Shown one piece after another: positions 1 to 8,917 of a DNA stretch of 40,282 bases (positions are counted from its first letter, which is position 1; every line of letters begins with the position of its first letter). Made by a program: the position numbers and the translations under genes. The stretch is from positions 1 to 40,282 of the forward strand of contig JANWXY010000083.1 in the NCBI GenBank assembly GCA_025057135.1, given 5' to 3'. The notes under the pieces were generated by a model. The model was not told the origin of the DNA. It did not search any database and worked only from the letters and a program-made list of their open reading frames with translations. The stretch is from Bacteroidia bacterium. GTDB taxonomy: Bacteria > Bacteroidota > Bacteroidia > SpSt-205.

Positions 1-54
1 CCAAAAACCTCAAAAACTCAAGACAAGCCCCAACTTATGTTATTAGGTAATGCG

Positions 55-62
55 TACCTTCG
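55..62 (+). promoter_or_regulatory. -7 promoter element TACCTTCG, ferredoxin gene
   Basis: TACCTTCG matches the Bacteroidetes -7 consensus TAnnTTTG with T to C at position 7. It ends 7 bases before the ATG at 70, so the transcript would have little or no leader. No clear -33 TTG element is visible upstream. The same octamer recurs before three other starts in this window. Confidence 0.6.
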
Positions 63-69
63 TATCTCT

Positions 70-474
70 ATGGCTATTCGCATCACCGATGACTGCATAA
101 ACTGCGGCGCCTGCGAGCCAGAATGCCCTAATAATGCCATATACGAGGGAGGCGTCCAATGGCGCTACAGAGACGGCACCGCTCTTACGGGGCAGATACA
201 GTTAGACGGCAGCCTCACTCTGGATGCCGATGCACCCCATGCGCCGATCTCTACTGAATACTACTACATTGTCCCCAGCAAATGCACCGAATGCACAGGC
301 TTTCATGAAGAGCCCCAGTGTGCTGCGGTATGTCCAGTAGATTGCTGCTTGCCCGACCCAGATCACGTGGAGACCCCCGAGCAGCTAATGGCTAAAAAAG
401 CCTTTCTTCACGATGGAGCGGCTCCGCCACCAGATGTTCTTCAGATATACTTAGAAGACTTAGAGCGGGCATAA
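70..474 (+). CDS. 2[4Fe-4S] ferredoxin, Alvin-like type
   Basis: This is a small cytoplasmic electron carrier of 134 residues. The first cluster motif is C9-x2-C12-x2-C15-x3-C19-P. The second is C72-x2-C75-x8-C84-x3-C88-P, and its eight-residue spacer between the second and third Cys is the hallmark of the Allochromatium/YfhL-like dicluster ferredoxins rather than the clostridial type. The ATG at 70 was chosen over an in-frame ATG at 37 because it gives the normal family N-terminus just before the first cluster and because a -7 promoter element lies at 55-62. The stop is one base before the ABC ATPase start, so the two are probably cotranscribed. The physiological redox partner cannot be read from the context. 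Confidence 0.9.
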   Translation: MAIRITDDCINCGACEPECPNNAIYEGGVQWRYRDGTALTGQIQLDGSLTLDADAPHAPISTEYYYIVPSKCTECTGFHEEPQCAAVCPVDCCLPDPDHVETPEQLMAKKAFLHDGAAPPPDVLQIYLEDLERA

Positions 475-475
475 C

Positions 476-1174
476 ATGTCCGCTGTCATTCAGTTGAGGA
501 ACATAAAGAAGTTTTATCCCTTAGGTAAAGAAGGGGTATGGGCTCTGCGTGGCATATCCTTTGAAATAGAGGCAGGAGAACTCGTTGCTATTATCGGTCC
601 TTCTGGCTCCGGCAAGAGTACGCTCATGCACATTTTGGGTTGCTTAGATGCGCCCACAGAAGGCAAATACATTTTGGCGGGAAAAGATACTACTGGATTA
701 TCTGACAGAGAGTTAGCCAAACTGCGAAATGCTCAGATAGGCTTCGTATTTCAGAGTTTTCATTTGCTCCCGCGTTACACCGCTCTGGAAAATGTCGCTC
801 TACCCTTAGTGTATGCCGGAGTGTCGAGACGAGAACGGCTCAGGCGGGCAGAAGCCATGTTGGAAGCCGTCGGATTAAGAGATAGGCTAAACCATCGCCC
901 AAATGAGCTTTCAGGAGGACAGCGCCAGAGAGTAGCCATCGCTCGCGCCTTAGTCAACAATCCTGCCCTCCTTTTAGCTGATGAACCGACCGGTAACTTA
1001 GACTCTACAACGAGTGAAGAAATCTTGCGTCTTTTTTTAGAGCTAAACAGGCGCGGCCATACCGTGGTAGTGGTCACCCATGAGCCAGACATCGCCGCAC
1101 GCATGCATAGACAAATAGTACTGCGAGACGGACTAATCGCTGAGGACCGACGCAGCATACCTGTGACCGCTTGA
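476..1174 (+). CDS. ABC transporter ATP-binding protein, LolD/MacB type
   Basis: This 232-residue ATPase subunit has Walker [10 protein letters not shown] at 41-49, the Q-loop in FVFQSF, signature LSGGQRQR at 145-152, Walker B LLLADE at 165-170 followed by PTGNLD, and the H-loop His202 in VTHE. The family drives lipoprotein release (LolCDE), MacB-like extrusion or FtsE-like functions. The [11 protein letters not shown] and DEPTGNLDS signatures put it in the MacB/LolD group. No permease subunit lies in this window; the next gene is a MATE exporter, which does not use ATP. The permease is probably encoded elsewhere. Its TGA overlaps the next ATG (TGATG). Confidence 0.85.
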   Translation: MSAVIQLRNIKKFYPLGKEGVWALRGISFEIEAGELVAIIGPSGSGKSTLMHILGCLDAPTEGKYILAGKDTTGLSDRELAKLRNAQIGFVFQSFHLLPRYTALENVALPLVYAGVSRRERLRRAEAMLEAVGLRDRLNHRPNELSGGQRQRVAIARALVNNPALLLADEPTGNLDSTTSEEILRLFLELNRRGHTVVVVTHEPDIAARMHRQIVLRDGLIAEDRRSIPVTA

Positions 1175-2487
1175 TGGAAGCTACCTATCGGCAAATTTGG
1201 CGAATAGCCTTACCTATCATGGGCGCCAGTTTAGCCCAAAATGCGGTTTCCCTCATCGATACGGCTTTCTTGGGACTCCTTGGTCAAGCAGAACTCGCAG
1301 CCGGAGGACTGGGAGTACTATTTTTCCTAACAATTGGGTTTATTGGCCTGGGCTTAGGGGTAGGCGTTCAGGTGTTGAGCGCCCAGTTCCTTGGAGAAAA
1401 ACGCCAGGAGCAGTTAGGAGCTCTACTCCGTCAATCTCTATGGCTGGGCACTGTAATAGGGATAGGACTTACCTTCCTCATGGCTTATGGCTCAGAGCCG
1501 CTCATAAGGGCTCTGCTATACAACCCCAGCACGGAGAGCACGACTATCTATTTCCTGCGGGGTCGGAGCTTGGAACTTTTTCCATTGATCATTTTCGGGG
1601 CTTTGCGCGGATATTACAGCGGCACCGCCCAAACAGGCTATATTTTTAGAGCCAACATACTCTTAGCGATTACTAACCTTCTGCTAAATACCATTTTCGT
1701 GCTGGGCTTCGAATGGGGCATGAAAGGAGTAATAGCCGGCTCGGTTCTGTCTCAATATCTCGCCACAGCCTATCTACTTTTAGCCCTAAAAATGCAAAAG
1801 TATCCTCTAACCCGCTCAGGAATCAGAGCAAACTGGACGCTTCCCCTTGTACGGTATGCAGGACCGGCAATTCTGCAACATTTTGTCGGTATGGCGGGAT
1901 GGGTGGTGTTTTTCCTCCTAATAGAGCGTCGGGGGCAGTTTGCCTTAGCCTCAGCAAATATCGTACGCAGTCTGTATAGCTTCGCCATGCTCCCGACCTG
2001 GGCTCTTTCTACGGCTGTGGGTACGCTTTCGGGGTACTTTTGGGGAGCCAAAGATAAAGTAGCCCTTGTCAACTCACTTAAGCGGGCCTTTCTACTTTCC
2101 CAAGGACTCAATGCGTTGATTGCCTCGGCGCTTTCTGGATTGTCTTCTATCTGGGTGAAACTTTTCAGCCAGGACATCGCTATTCAGCTACAAGCGGCTC
2201 GGGACCTTCACCTGATAGCGCTCGCAGTATTGCTCATGCCTGCTTCCGCGATGCTATTATCCGCGGTCGTCGGTGTAGATCGGGTAATACCTGCATTTTT
2301 CGTAGAGGTGGGGGTGATACTCTTCTATGTAGGATATGCGACATGGTTAGATCGTCTCGGAGTGGAGCTTACCTTGATGTGGACCACGGAGCTTACTTAC
2401 TGGATTCCTTCGGCGGTGGTGCTGTACTTTATATGGCGCCAGCAGGTAAAAAGGCTGCCTTCTCTGACACCCGCGCCAGCTATGTGA
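1174..2487 (+). CDS. MATE family efflux transporter
   Basis: This 437-residue protein is almost entirely hydrophobic, with about 12 predicted membrane helices in two halves, the architecture of MATE (NorM/DinF) multidrug or metabolite antiporters. The N-terminal stretch IALPIMGASLAQNAVSLIDTAFLG is the MATE signature region, abbreviated here as IMGASL...IDTAFLG, and GLGVGVQVLSAQFLGE follows. Members export cationic drugs or metabolites using Na+ or H+ gradients across the inner membrane. I use the ATG at 1174, which overlaps the stop of the ABC gene, instead of an in-frame TTG at 1171. The substrate cannot be predicted. Confidence 0.88.
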   Translation: MEATYRQIWRIALPIMGASLAQNAVSLIDTAFLGLLGQAELAAGGLGVLFFLTIGFIGLGLGVGVQVLSAQFLGEKRQEQLGALLRQSLWLGTVIGIGLTFLMAYGSEPLIRALLYNPSTESTTIYFLRGRSLELFPLIIFGALRGYYSGTAQTGYIFRANILLAITNLLLNTIFVLGFEWGMKGVIAGSVLSQYLATAYLLLALKMQKYPLTRSGIRANWTLPLVRYAGPAILQHFVGMAGWVVFFLLIERRGQFALASANIVRSLYSFAMLPTWALSTAVGTLSGYFWGAKDKVALVNSLKRAFLLSQGLNALIASALSGLSSIWVKLFSQDIAIQLQAARDLHLIALAVLLMPASAMLLSAVVGVDRVIPAFFVEVGVILFYVGYATWLDRLGVELTLMWTTELTYWIPSAVVLYFIWRQQVKRLPSLTPAPAM

Positions 2488-2488
2488 T

Positions 2489-4096
2489 ATGATAGGCATA
2501 TGGCTGCAGGCTACGCTTATAGGACTGACAGCCAAAGAATCCCGTCTATGGCGCCAATGGGCAGCTGATTCTACTCGCTGGGATAGCGTTCTACGGAGCT
2601 GGGGGTACTGGAACGCAGATATACCCTCTGGCTATGCTGGCTTACGCTACACCTTGGGTCAGCTCAGCTGGACAGGCGACACAGCAAGTATTTTTTCGCC
2701 AAAAACAGCCAAACGCTGGCGCCATCAGCCTATCACTCCCACCCTACTCAGCACCATACCTCGGTATTTTCAGAGAAAGCTGCAGGAGAAAGGATTTTTA
2801 TTCAGCGAAGTGGAATGGCACCATATACATTGCGACTCTACGGGAAAGTGCCATGGCGCCCTACGACTTACACCCGGGGCTTTGGTACGATTGGATACGA
2901 TTATCATACGAGGCAAATGGATCGCACCCCGTAGTGCGTTTTACCAGATTACGCGCCTTCGCCCCAATCAGCCTTTGTGTCTAAATGACTGGGAGGCGCT
3001 CCCCAGACGAATTCGCAGTAGCCCATATGCCACGCTGATAGATACACCGCAGCTCTGGCTTTTCCCTGGTTTAGCATGGATAGAAATACAGCTCAAACCC
3101 AAATCAGCTAATCGCATAGACGGCGCACTATCCGTGCTTCCTCCTAATCAAGGGAACCGAGTGCAGGCGATAGGTCATCTGGAACTGGCGCTGCTCAGTC
3201 CTTTTCGGCTAGGAGAAAAAATAGAAGCCCGTTTCGCACAGCTACCTGGCAGCTCTCAGCGACTGAATCTGCGTTTAGCTTTCCCCTACCTTCTGCGAGG
3301 ATACATGGAGACGCGCGGAGAATTTGCCCTCTGGAAGCAGGACACGAGTTTCCTCACTCGCGAAGCCTCTGTAGAGCTACGCTATCGGCTCACTTCTACG
3401 CTTAGCTTACTCGCAGGGTATCAGGGGATTACTTCCCGACTCATCAATATTTTGCCATACAAAGAGCGAGTATGGCCTCCCCCGCCTATATTGGATTTTC
3501 AACGCAGAGGTATTCGTATTGGATGGCAGTATGAACAGATAGATTTTCGTCCTGCACCACGGCGAGGGTGGCAGCTAAGCTTGTTAGGCACACAGGGACG
3601 GCGCGGATACATTCGCAACCCCGGTCTCATGCGTTTAGCTTACGAGCGCCTCCCCACAGTTGGAAACTTTCAAGAAATAAATGGCAGTCTGAGACGCTAC
3701 ACGCCCTTCGGAGCCGTGCTTTCCCTGCACACAAGCCTGAGTGGCTACAAGTACTTAGCTAAAATGACCTTTGAAAATGAGCTCCCAAGAGCTGGGGGCA
3801 GTCAGAACCTCCGCCCCTTTCCAGAAAATACCTTTCCTACCGCCGGCTATCTACACGGCGCAGGTGAGCTCCGTTTGCATATAGACGAGGAAGGGCTAAT
3901 AGCAGGATTCTTTGAGGGCACACTGATGGATATCTACGGACAAGGAGAAAAGGTCCTACAAGGACTGGGCTTACTTCTGCAGACTCGTCTGGCTGCAGGT
4001 CTCTTACAGGTTACACTCGCGGCAGGGCGTGTAGTTCCGGCGCCGTTGGACTGGCGACGCGCCTTAGTCCGAGTAGAATGGGTGTCAGAGTTTTGA
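2489..4096 (+). CDS. Omp85/surface-antigen-like outer-membrane protein
   Basis: This 535-residue protein is probably an outer-membrane beta-barrel of the Omp85 (BamA/TamA) superfamily. A weak hydrophobic N-terminus (IGIWLQATLIGLTA) is followed by what looks like one or two POTRA-like segments (about 80-210). The C-terminal half has alternating amphipathic strands and ends in Phe, as barrel proteins do. The stretch GGSQNLRPFPENTF near residue 430 resembles the conserved barrel-interior motif GGxxxxRGF of the family. It is shorter than BamA (usually about 800 residues), so it is more like TamA or a two-partner transporter. It starts 2 bases after the MATE stop, so it shares that operon. Assignment to the superfamily is inferred from pattern and not proven. 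Confidence 0.6.
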   Translation: MIGIWLQATLIGLTAKESRLWRQWAADSTRWDSVLRSWGYWNADIPSGYAGLRYTLGQLSWTGDTASIFSPKTAKRWRHQPITPTLLSTIPRYFQRKLQEKGFLFSEVEWHHIHCDSTGKCHGALRLTPGALVRLDTIIIRGKWIAPRSAFYQITRLRPNQPLCLNDWEALPRRIRSSPYATLIDTPQLWLFPGLAWIEIQLKPKSANRIDGALSVLPPNQGNRVQAIGHLELALLSPFRLGEKIEARFAQLPGSSQRLNLRLAFPYLLRGYMETRGEFALWKQDTSFLTREASVELRYRLTSTLSLLAGYQGITSRLINILPYKERVWPPPPILDFQRRGIRIGWQYEQIDFRPAPRRGWQLSLLGTQGRRGYIRNPGLMRLAYERLPTVGNFQEINGSLRRYTPFGAVLSLHTSLSGYKYLAKMTFENELPRAGGSQNLRPFPENTFPTAGYLHGAGELRLHIDEEGLIAGFFEGTLMDIYGQGEKVLQGLGLLLQTRLAAGLLQVTLAAGRVVPAPLDWRRALVRVEWVSEF

Positions 4097-4106
4097 AATT
4101 TATATC

Positions 4107-4114
4107 TACCTTCG
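4107..4114 (+). promoter_or_regulatory. -7 promoter element TACCTTCG
   Basis: TACCTTCG lies in the 22-base gap after the Omp85-like gene and ends 4 bases before the ATG at 4119. A TTTTG at 4091-4095 is only 11 bases upstream, which is too close for a classical -33 element. Confidence 0.6.
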
Positions 4115-4118
4115 GACT

Positions 4119-5648
4119 ATGCTCAACCTCTACAGCATCAAGTTTGCCTATCAGCTCATCAGCCGCATGGAGCCCTCTGAAATGCGGTATTTCAAGCGCT
4201 TTTCCGGATTTCATGGCGGGGATAAAATCTACATGGAGCTATTTGACCGCCTGCGAGAGCAGCGACGGAAAAATGTTCCACTCAAAAGAGTACGCAGCTT
4301 ACTCAGAAAAGAAGAACCCCGCTTAGAAACTCTCGTCAAACACCTCAACGAACGCCTTTTAGAAGCTCTCACCTTCTACTATGAGACCAACTCCTCCGAG
4401 CATCGTCTCGCGAAGAGCCTACGCCGATTAGAACTTTTGCTCTATAAGGGGCTTTTCACTAACCTTCCTCGCCTTCTCCTGCGGATTTATAATCAAGCGC
4501 TCGTAGAGGAGAGGTTTTCCTACGCTTACCAAGCTTTGGAAATGCTCAAACAGCTCTGGGGCATGAATCTCATTCGCAGTAAATCTGTACGGGCAGAAGA
4601 CCTCTTTCGCCATACAGAAAAGCTCTTGAACTACATGAACTACGCCCACAAAGCATGGTATGTAGCCGCTCAATATGCCGAAGTCATATTGGAAGAAGGC
4701 GAGTCCCATCCTCACGAAAAGCTGATGGTAATAGATCAGTACGTCTCGCGATTGGGTTTAGAGCCACCAGCGCCCTCAGACCCGCTCACCTTGCATTTTC
4801 TCTACGATACGGGACAGGCTATTCGGGCACGGCTCTATGGAGACCATGAAAGATACCTTCAGCTTACACGGCTGTTGGTCTATAAGTTTGAACAGAAGCC
4901 CAAGAAGCAGCAGTACCTGCAGACTCGCTACCTCCTCGCTCTGAATAACCTCATCGCCGGCCTTACAGAGCAGAGTAAGTTTGATGAAGCTCGGCTCGTT
5001 TTAGAGAAGTTTCGCAAAGTCAATCCAGCCAGTCGCTACTTAGCGCTTCAAAAAGAGCGATTGCTTATCTTCAACGAACTCAACCTCGCTTTCGTAGAAG
5101 GCAAACATGAAGAAATCGCCAACGCCTATGAAACTTATAAGGCACGGTTAGAACGCACCTACCTGCGCTCTTCGCCCTCTTATAGCCTAAATAGCTATTA
5201 TCTACTTGCTTTCAACCTGTACGCCAGCGGACTTACTCACGAAACCTTGGAGATTTTAGAGAAAGTGGAGGAAGGAGCCATGGAACTGCGTCGCAAAGAT
5301 CTCCTCGTAGCTGCCTTGATAGTGCGGATTTTGACTGCTGCCCAGACCCAAGATATTCACCTGATCAGGCGCAGTTTCTGGCACGCTTATCGGAAAATCC
5401 GACTCAGCCGAAGTACTACCCCCGTAGAGAAGGTGTTTTTAGAGTACATTCAGCGGACCCTCAAAGGCGAATTTCCGAATCGGGAGGCAGCCTTGGACGC
5501 CTTTGCTTCATACATGCAGAAGTTGCGTGAAAGTGGCGAACTCGCCCTAAAGCGATTTTGGGAGGTATTTTTCCCCACAGACTGGATAGATAAAAAGATT
5601 AGCCAGTACCGTGAGCATCTCCAATCTGGAGCGGCAGACCGTAATTGA
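4119..5648 (+). CDS. conserved-looking helical repeat protein of unknown function
   Basis: I do not recognise this 509-residue protein. It has no signal peptide or membrane segment, is very rich in Leu, Glu, Arg and Tyr, and reads as helix-turn-helix pairs of 30-40 residues throughout, which suggests a TPR-like or alpha-solenoid scaffold (for example segments AYQALEMLKQLWG, DEARLVLEKFRKVNP, ETLEILEKVEEGA). The N-terminus, with SEMRYFKRFSGFHGGDKIYMELFDRLRE, here abbreviated to SEMRYFKRF...YMELFDRL, looks like a distinct domain. It has its own promoter element at 4107 and overlaps the following rRNA methyltransferase by 38 bases, so a link to ribosome or RNA metabolism is possible but only by context. 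Confidence 0.75.
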   Translation: MLNLYSIKFAYQLISRMEPSEMRYFKRFSGFHGGDKIYMELFDRLREQRRKNVPLKRVRSLLRKEEPRLETLVKHLNERLLEALTFYYETNSSEHRLAKSLRRLELLLYKGLFTNLPRLLLRIYNQALVEERFSYAYQALEMLKQLWGMNLIRSKSVRAEDLFRHTEKLLNYMNYAHKAWYVAAQYAEVILEEGESHPHEKLMVIDQYVSRLGLEPPAPSDPLTLHFLYDTGQAIRARLYGDHERYLQLTRLLVYKFEQKPKKQQYLQTRYLLALNNLIAGLTEQSKFDEARLVLEKFRKVNPASRYLALQKERLLIFNELNLAFVEGKHEEIANAYETYKARLERTYLRSSPSYSLNSYYLLAFNLYASGLTHETLEILEKVEEGAMELRRKDLLVAALIVRILTAAQTQDIHLIRRSFWHAYRKIRLSRSTTPVEKVFLEYIQRTLKGEFPNREAALDAFASYMQKLRESGELALKRFWEVFFPTDWIDKKISQYREHLQSGAADRN

Positions 5649-6957
5649 TGTAGCAGCAGATGGGTATGGAGTTATCCGTCCAAAGGATTTGCCGGCGGTC
5701 CTAATCCCTTTTGCCATAGATAACGAAGTCGTAGACATACACATCACCCACCGCAAGCGACAGGTCTGGTACGGCGAGATTAAGAATCTCCACCTCCCCT
5801 CTCCTCACAGAGTGACGCCACAATGCACACACTTTGGGCTCTGCGGTGGATGCCGCTGGCAAATGATGGACTATCAATACCAACTTCACCACAAACGCCG
5901 ATTTGTAGAGCAGGCTTTGCATCACATAGGCAAGCTGGAGGTGCCAGTGCCACCTGTTATTCCCTCGCCCCAAGTTTGGCGCTACAGGAATAAAGCCGAA
6001 TATGCCTTCGGATACAACGATGCAAACGAAGTCGTCTTAGGATTTCATCCAAGAGGGGCGTTTGACCAAGTATTAGGGATAGAGCAGTGTTGGCTCATGC
6101 CGGCTATTTTTGAGGAGATTCGTCTCACAGTTCTTGAGCAGGTTAAGTTACTCGGCCTGACGCCCTACAATCCTCGCACACACAAAGGATTATTACGTTC
6201 CCTACTCATCCGAGGTACCGAAGAGCGGTGCATAGCGCTTTTGAGCATTGCAGAGAACCGCCCGGAGATAGTTGAAACGGTATTCGCCCCACTTCGGCAT
6301 AAGCTCCAAGGATACGGTTACTTCCACAATCCTAAGCGTAACGACAGCCTTAGCGACCTCACCCCGCATCCTCTGCACGGGGATTTGACTTTGGAGTATC
6401 AGGTGAAAGAGCGGTGTTATCGCTTGGGACCAAAGGACTTTTTTCAAGTCAACCTATCTCAGGCTGCTAATCTTGTGGAATGGATTCGCCAGCGAATGGA
6501 CCAAAAAGTACCCGCTTTGTACGACCTGTACGGAGGTGTCGGACTTTTTGCTGTGGGTTTAGCTGATAAAGCAGACACTGTTTTTCTGGTAGAAAAGCTT
6601 CCCGAAGCCGTACAGAATGCACAGAGCAATCTCCAAGCCAATCAGAGCCACTTCCCTCAAACTACATGGAGAGCGGTATCTGGCTCGGTTGAAACTACTT
6701 TATCTGAAACTGTACGCATAGCTGAGGGAGCTGTCGCCATAGTAGACCCTCCGAGAGAAGGTCTGCATCCCAAACTGCGTCGCTTTCTGGCCAGAGGAGC
6801 TTTTGACAAAATCGTCTACGTGAGTTGTCATCCAGCTACACAAGCGCGAGACATCGCAGAACTACACCAGTTCTACCAAGTCACTGAGGTGCAGCCATTT
6901 GATCTTTTCCCTCACACAACGGGGATAGAAAATGTGGTGATCATGAAAAGGCGGTAG
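5611..6957 (+). CDS. rlmD: 23S rRNA (uracil-5-)-methyltransferase, RlmD/RumA family
   Basis: This 448-residue SAM-dependent m5U methyltransferase has an N-terminal TRAM domain (about 8-65), the [4Fe-4S] ligands C72-x5-C78-x2-C81 in FGLCGGC plus C160, a SAM-binding loop LYDLYGGVGLFAVGLA, the motif VDPPREGL, and the catalytic Cys406 in SCHPATQARD. All expected catalytic residues are present. RlmD modifies U1939 of 23S rRNA in E. coli; paralogues RlmC and TrmA differ in target, so the exact site here is unproven. The GTG at 5611 is the best start: it places the TRAM domain normally and no ATG precedes it in frame. It overlaps the upstream gene by 38 bases. Confidence 0.85.
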   Translation: MSISNLERQTVIDVAADGYGVIRPKDLPAVLIPFAIDNEVVDIHITHRKRQVWYGEIKNLHLPSPHRVTPQCTHFGLCGGCRWQMMDYQYQLHHKRRFVEQALHHIGKLEVPVPPVIPSPQVWRYRNKAEYAFGYNDANEVVLGFHPRGAFDQVLGIEQCWLMPAIFEEIRLTVLEQVKLLGLTPYNPRTHKGLLRSLLIRGTEERCIALLSIAENRPEIVETVFAPLRHKLQGYGYFHNPKRNDSLSDLTPHPLHGDLTLEYQVKERCYRLGPKDFFQVNLSQAANLVEWIRQRMDQKVPALYDLYGGVGLFAVGLADKADTVFLVEKLPEAVQNAQSNLQANQSHFPQTTWRAVSGSVETTLSETVRIAEGAVAIVDPPREGLHPKLRRFLARGAFDKIVYVSCHPATQARDIAELHQFYQVTEVQPFDLFPHTTGIENVVIMKRR

Positions 6958-6975
6958 CCTTCGGCAAAATTTTTG

Positions 6976-6983
6976 TAGGTTTG
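6976..6983 (+). promoter_or_regulatory. -7 promoter element TAGGTTTG
   Basis: TAGGTTTG is an exact match to TAnnTTTG. It ends 6 bases before the ATG at 6990 and sits in a 32-base gap after the methyltransferase gene. Confidence 0.65.
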
Positions 6984-6989
6984 GGAACA

Positions 6990-8888
6990 ATGATACTGAG
7001 AGCGGTGGTAGGAATGGCTCTCAGCTGGGCATTCGCACAACTCTCTGGGATAGTCAATCAATATGCGGCTGTCCTTGCGCCATCTGATCCGAGTAATCTC
7101 ACAGTTGATAATCCTGCGCTCTTCTCGGTGGGAGATCGCATTATGGTTTATCAAGCCAAAGGCGCCACAATCAACACATCTAATAGTAGCAGCTACGGAG
7201 ACATCACAGCCCTCGGGGGAGCTGGACTATTTGAGTTCAATACCATCGTAGGTATCAGCGGAAATACTCTCACCTTGCAGTGTGGTTTGACCCGCCCATT
7301 CAATCTCTCCACACCGAGCACCGCACGGATACAAGTCATCAAAGTATCATATCACCCCGGTGATGTGACGATTACCGGTCTAGTCACAGCCCCGCCATGG
7401 GATGGACAGAAAGGTGGCGTCGTAGTTATAGAGACGGAAGGGACTCTGACCTTCGCAGCGAATATAGACGTTTCAGGACGAGGATTTAGGGGAGGGCTCC
7501 GATCACTGAATGGCGGTTCTTCATCTGCATGTGACCCTTCAACCTTTCACGGTGATGCCAATGATCAAGCTGGACGCAAAGGCGAAGGTATATCAGAGTG
7601 GCTTTCTACCAATCACTATGCTTACAGAGGAAAGATTGCTAATGGAGGCGGCGGCGGAAACAACCACAATACAGGTGGCGGAGGCGGGGCTAACTATGGT
7701 ACTGGCGGGCAGGGTGGATGGACGACCTGCGGCTCTCGAGGGTTGTGTCCAGGCTGGAATGTCTCAAACTCTGGCACTGGGATAGGAGGCGCCGCCCTTT
7801 CAACATATCTCAGTTCTACGAACCTTAGGTTATTCATGGGTGGAGGCGGAGGTGGCGGTCATCACAATAACGAACAAGGAGGAAATGGTGGAAACGGTGG
7901 GGGGGTAGTTATCCTGCGAGCAGCGAGTATTAACGGAGCTGGACATCAGATCATCGTCTCCGGAACACAAGGTGTCCAAAATTTAGGAGACGGCTGTAAC
8001 CAGTGGGGGGTCTCTTTTGCGGGGAATGATGGTGCTGGTGGCGGTGGAGCCGGGGGCAGCGTAGCTATTTTCTGCAGCGCCTTTTCTGGAAATCTCACCA
8101 TAGACGCCCGTGGAGCCGATGGACAAAACTGCAGTTCTCACTTATGTGCATGTTTCCCAGATCATGGTCCCGGCGGGGGAGGCGGAGGGGGCTACGCCGC
8201 CTTTTCACAGGCGAACCTTCCTCCAGGTATCTCTTTACTCTTGTCCGGCGGACAAAATGGCATAGAACTCACCCCTCTAAATGAAAATCAGTACGGATGC
8301 ACCAACACAGGAAATTGTATCAGTGATGTTCCATCTCGTTATCATAGAGGCGCCTCCTCAGGAGGAGCGGGTGGGGTCATCTACAGCGCTTCTTTCACTC
8401 CCTACAACTCCTGCCCTCTGAGTAATACCATTCTCCGACGATGGGAAGTAACTTCTCTGCCCACCGGTGAACTGAGACATACCTGGGAAATAAAATCCCA
8501 AGAACCTATACGCTCGCTCTCCCTACGACTCAGAGATAGGCAGACTAATGCCCAGTACGCTTATACCCTGCCTGCGGATTACGAAGGTTCTTATGGACAC
8601 TCCCTTCCGCCTGGCCTATATGAAGGACTTCTAACCGCGCAGACAGCTTCTGGCAATGCTATAAATCTCGGTACCAAGCTTATACCACATGACCTACCCT
8701 TCATTTGGAAAGCAGACCAGCTCTATTTGACAAGCAGACAAGGGGAAAACTTCTTTCTGTATGATGTGAGCGGTCGCCTGCTTGTAGCAGGAGTGACACC
8801 ACAGGTGGTCTCTTTCACAGGGTTAGCCCCAGGAATGTACATGTTGCAGATTGGCACTCAGATGCACCGCCTGTATTACTGGCGATAG
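6990..8888 (+). CDS. T9SS-exported glycine- and cysteine-rich surface protein
   Basis: This 632-residue protein starts with a signal peptide (MILRAVVGMALSWAFAQ). From about 140 to 465 it contains at least three related units of the form GG-V-V-I ... G-x-I-x-V-x-G (142-163, 304-328, 356-378), separated by loops of GGGGGG and Asn/His. This suggests a beta-helical or beta-solenoid fold with Gly-rich turns. Twelve Cys residues occur, eleven of them between 181 and 475, an even total that could form disulfides. About 485-570 looks like an Ig-like linker. The last 45 residues (FFLYDVSGRL...LAPGMYMLQI) match the type A T9SS sorting domain that directs transfer across the outer membrane and cell-surface attachment. 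The ATG at 6990 was chosen because a promoter element ends at 6983. Its function is unknown; an adhesin or matrix role is a guess. Confidence 0.8.
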   Translation: MILRAVVGMALSWAFAQLSGIVNQYAAVLAPSDPSNLTVDNPALFSVGDRIMVYQAKGATINTSNSSSYGDITALGGAGLFEFNTIVGISGNTLTLQCGLTRPFNLSTPSTARIQVIKVSYHPGDVTITGLVTAPPWDGQKGGVVVIETEGTLTFAANIDVSGRGFRGGLRSLNGGSSSACDPSTFHGDANDQAGRKGEGISEWLSTNHYAYRGKIANGGGGGNNHNTGGGGGANYGTGGQGGWTTCGSRGLCPGWNVSNSGTGIGGAALSTYLSSTNLRLFMGGGGGGGHHNNEQGGNGGNGGGVVILRAASINGAGHQIIVSGTQGVQNLGDGCNQWGVSFAGNDGAGGGGAGGSVAIFCSAFSGNLTIDARGADGQNCSSHLCACFPDHGPGGGGGGGYAAFSQANLPPGISLLLSGGQNGIELTPLNENQYGCTNTGNCISDVPSRYHRGASSGGAGGVIYSASFTPYNSCPLSNTILRRWEVTSLPTGELRHTWEIKSQEPIRSLSLRLRDRQTNAQYAYTLPADYEGSYGHSLPPGLYEGLLTAQTASGNAINLGTKLIPHDLPFIWKADQLYLTSRQGENFFLYDVSGRLLVAGVTPQVVSFTGLAPGMYMLQIGTQMHRLYYWR

Positions 8889-8890
8889 GG

Positions 8891-8912
8891 CGAAGGTATT
8901 ATGTTACCTTCG
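8891..8912. repeat. perfect inverted repeat CGAAGGTA-N6-TACCTTCG
   Basis: Both 8-base arms are perfectly complementary around the loop TTATGT. The right arm is the -7 promoter element of nrnA. The left arm is the same octamer on the minus strand. In RNA it would be an 8-bp hairpin just after the stop of the T9SS gene, but no T tract follows, so it is a poor intrinsic terminator. Confidence 0.75.
8905..8912 (+). promoter_or_regulatory. -7 promoter element TACCTTCG, nrnA
   Basis: TACCTTCG ends 5 bases before the ATG at 8918 and forms the right arm of a perfect inverted repeat (8891-8912). Confidence 0.6.
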
Positions 8913-8917
8913 TAAAG

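Noticed and set aside
514-720. Minus-strand open frames across the ABC ATPase gene
   Set aside because: They lie antisense to a gene with all ABC motifs and have no recognisable content of their own.
5611-5648. Frameshift between the helical protein and rlmD genes
   Set aside because: Each frame yields a complete protein; rlmD has its full N-terminal TRAM domain, so this is an overlap and not a broken gene.
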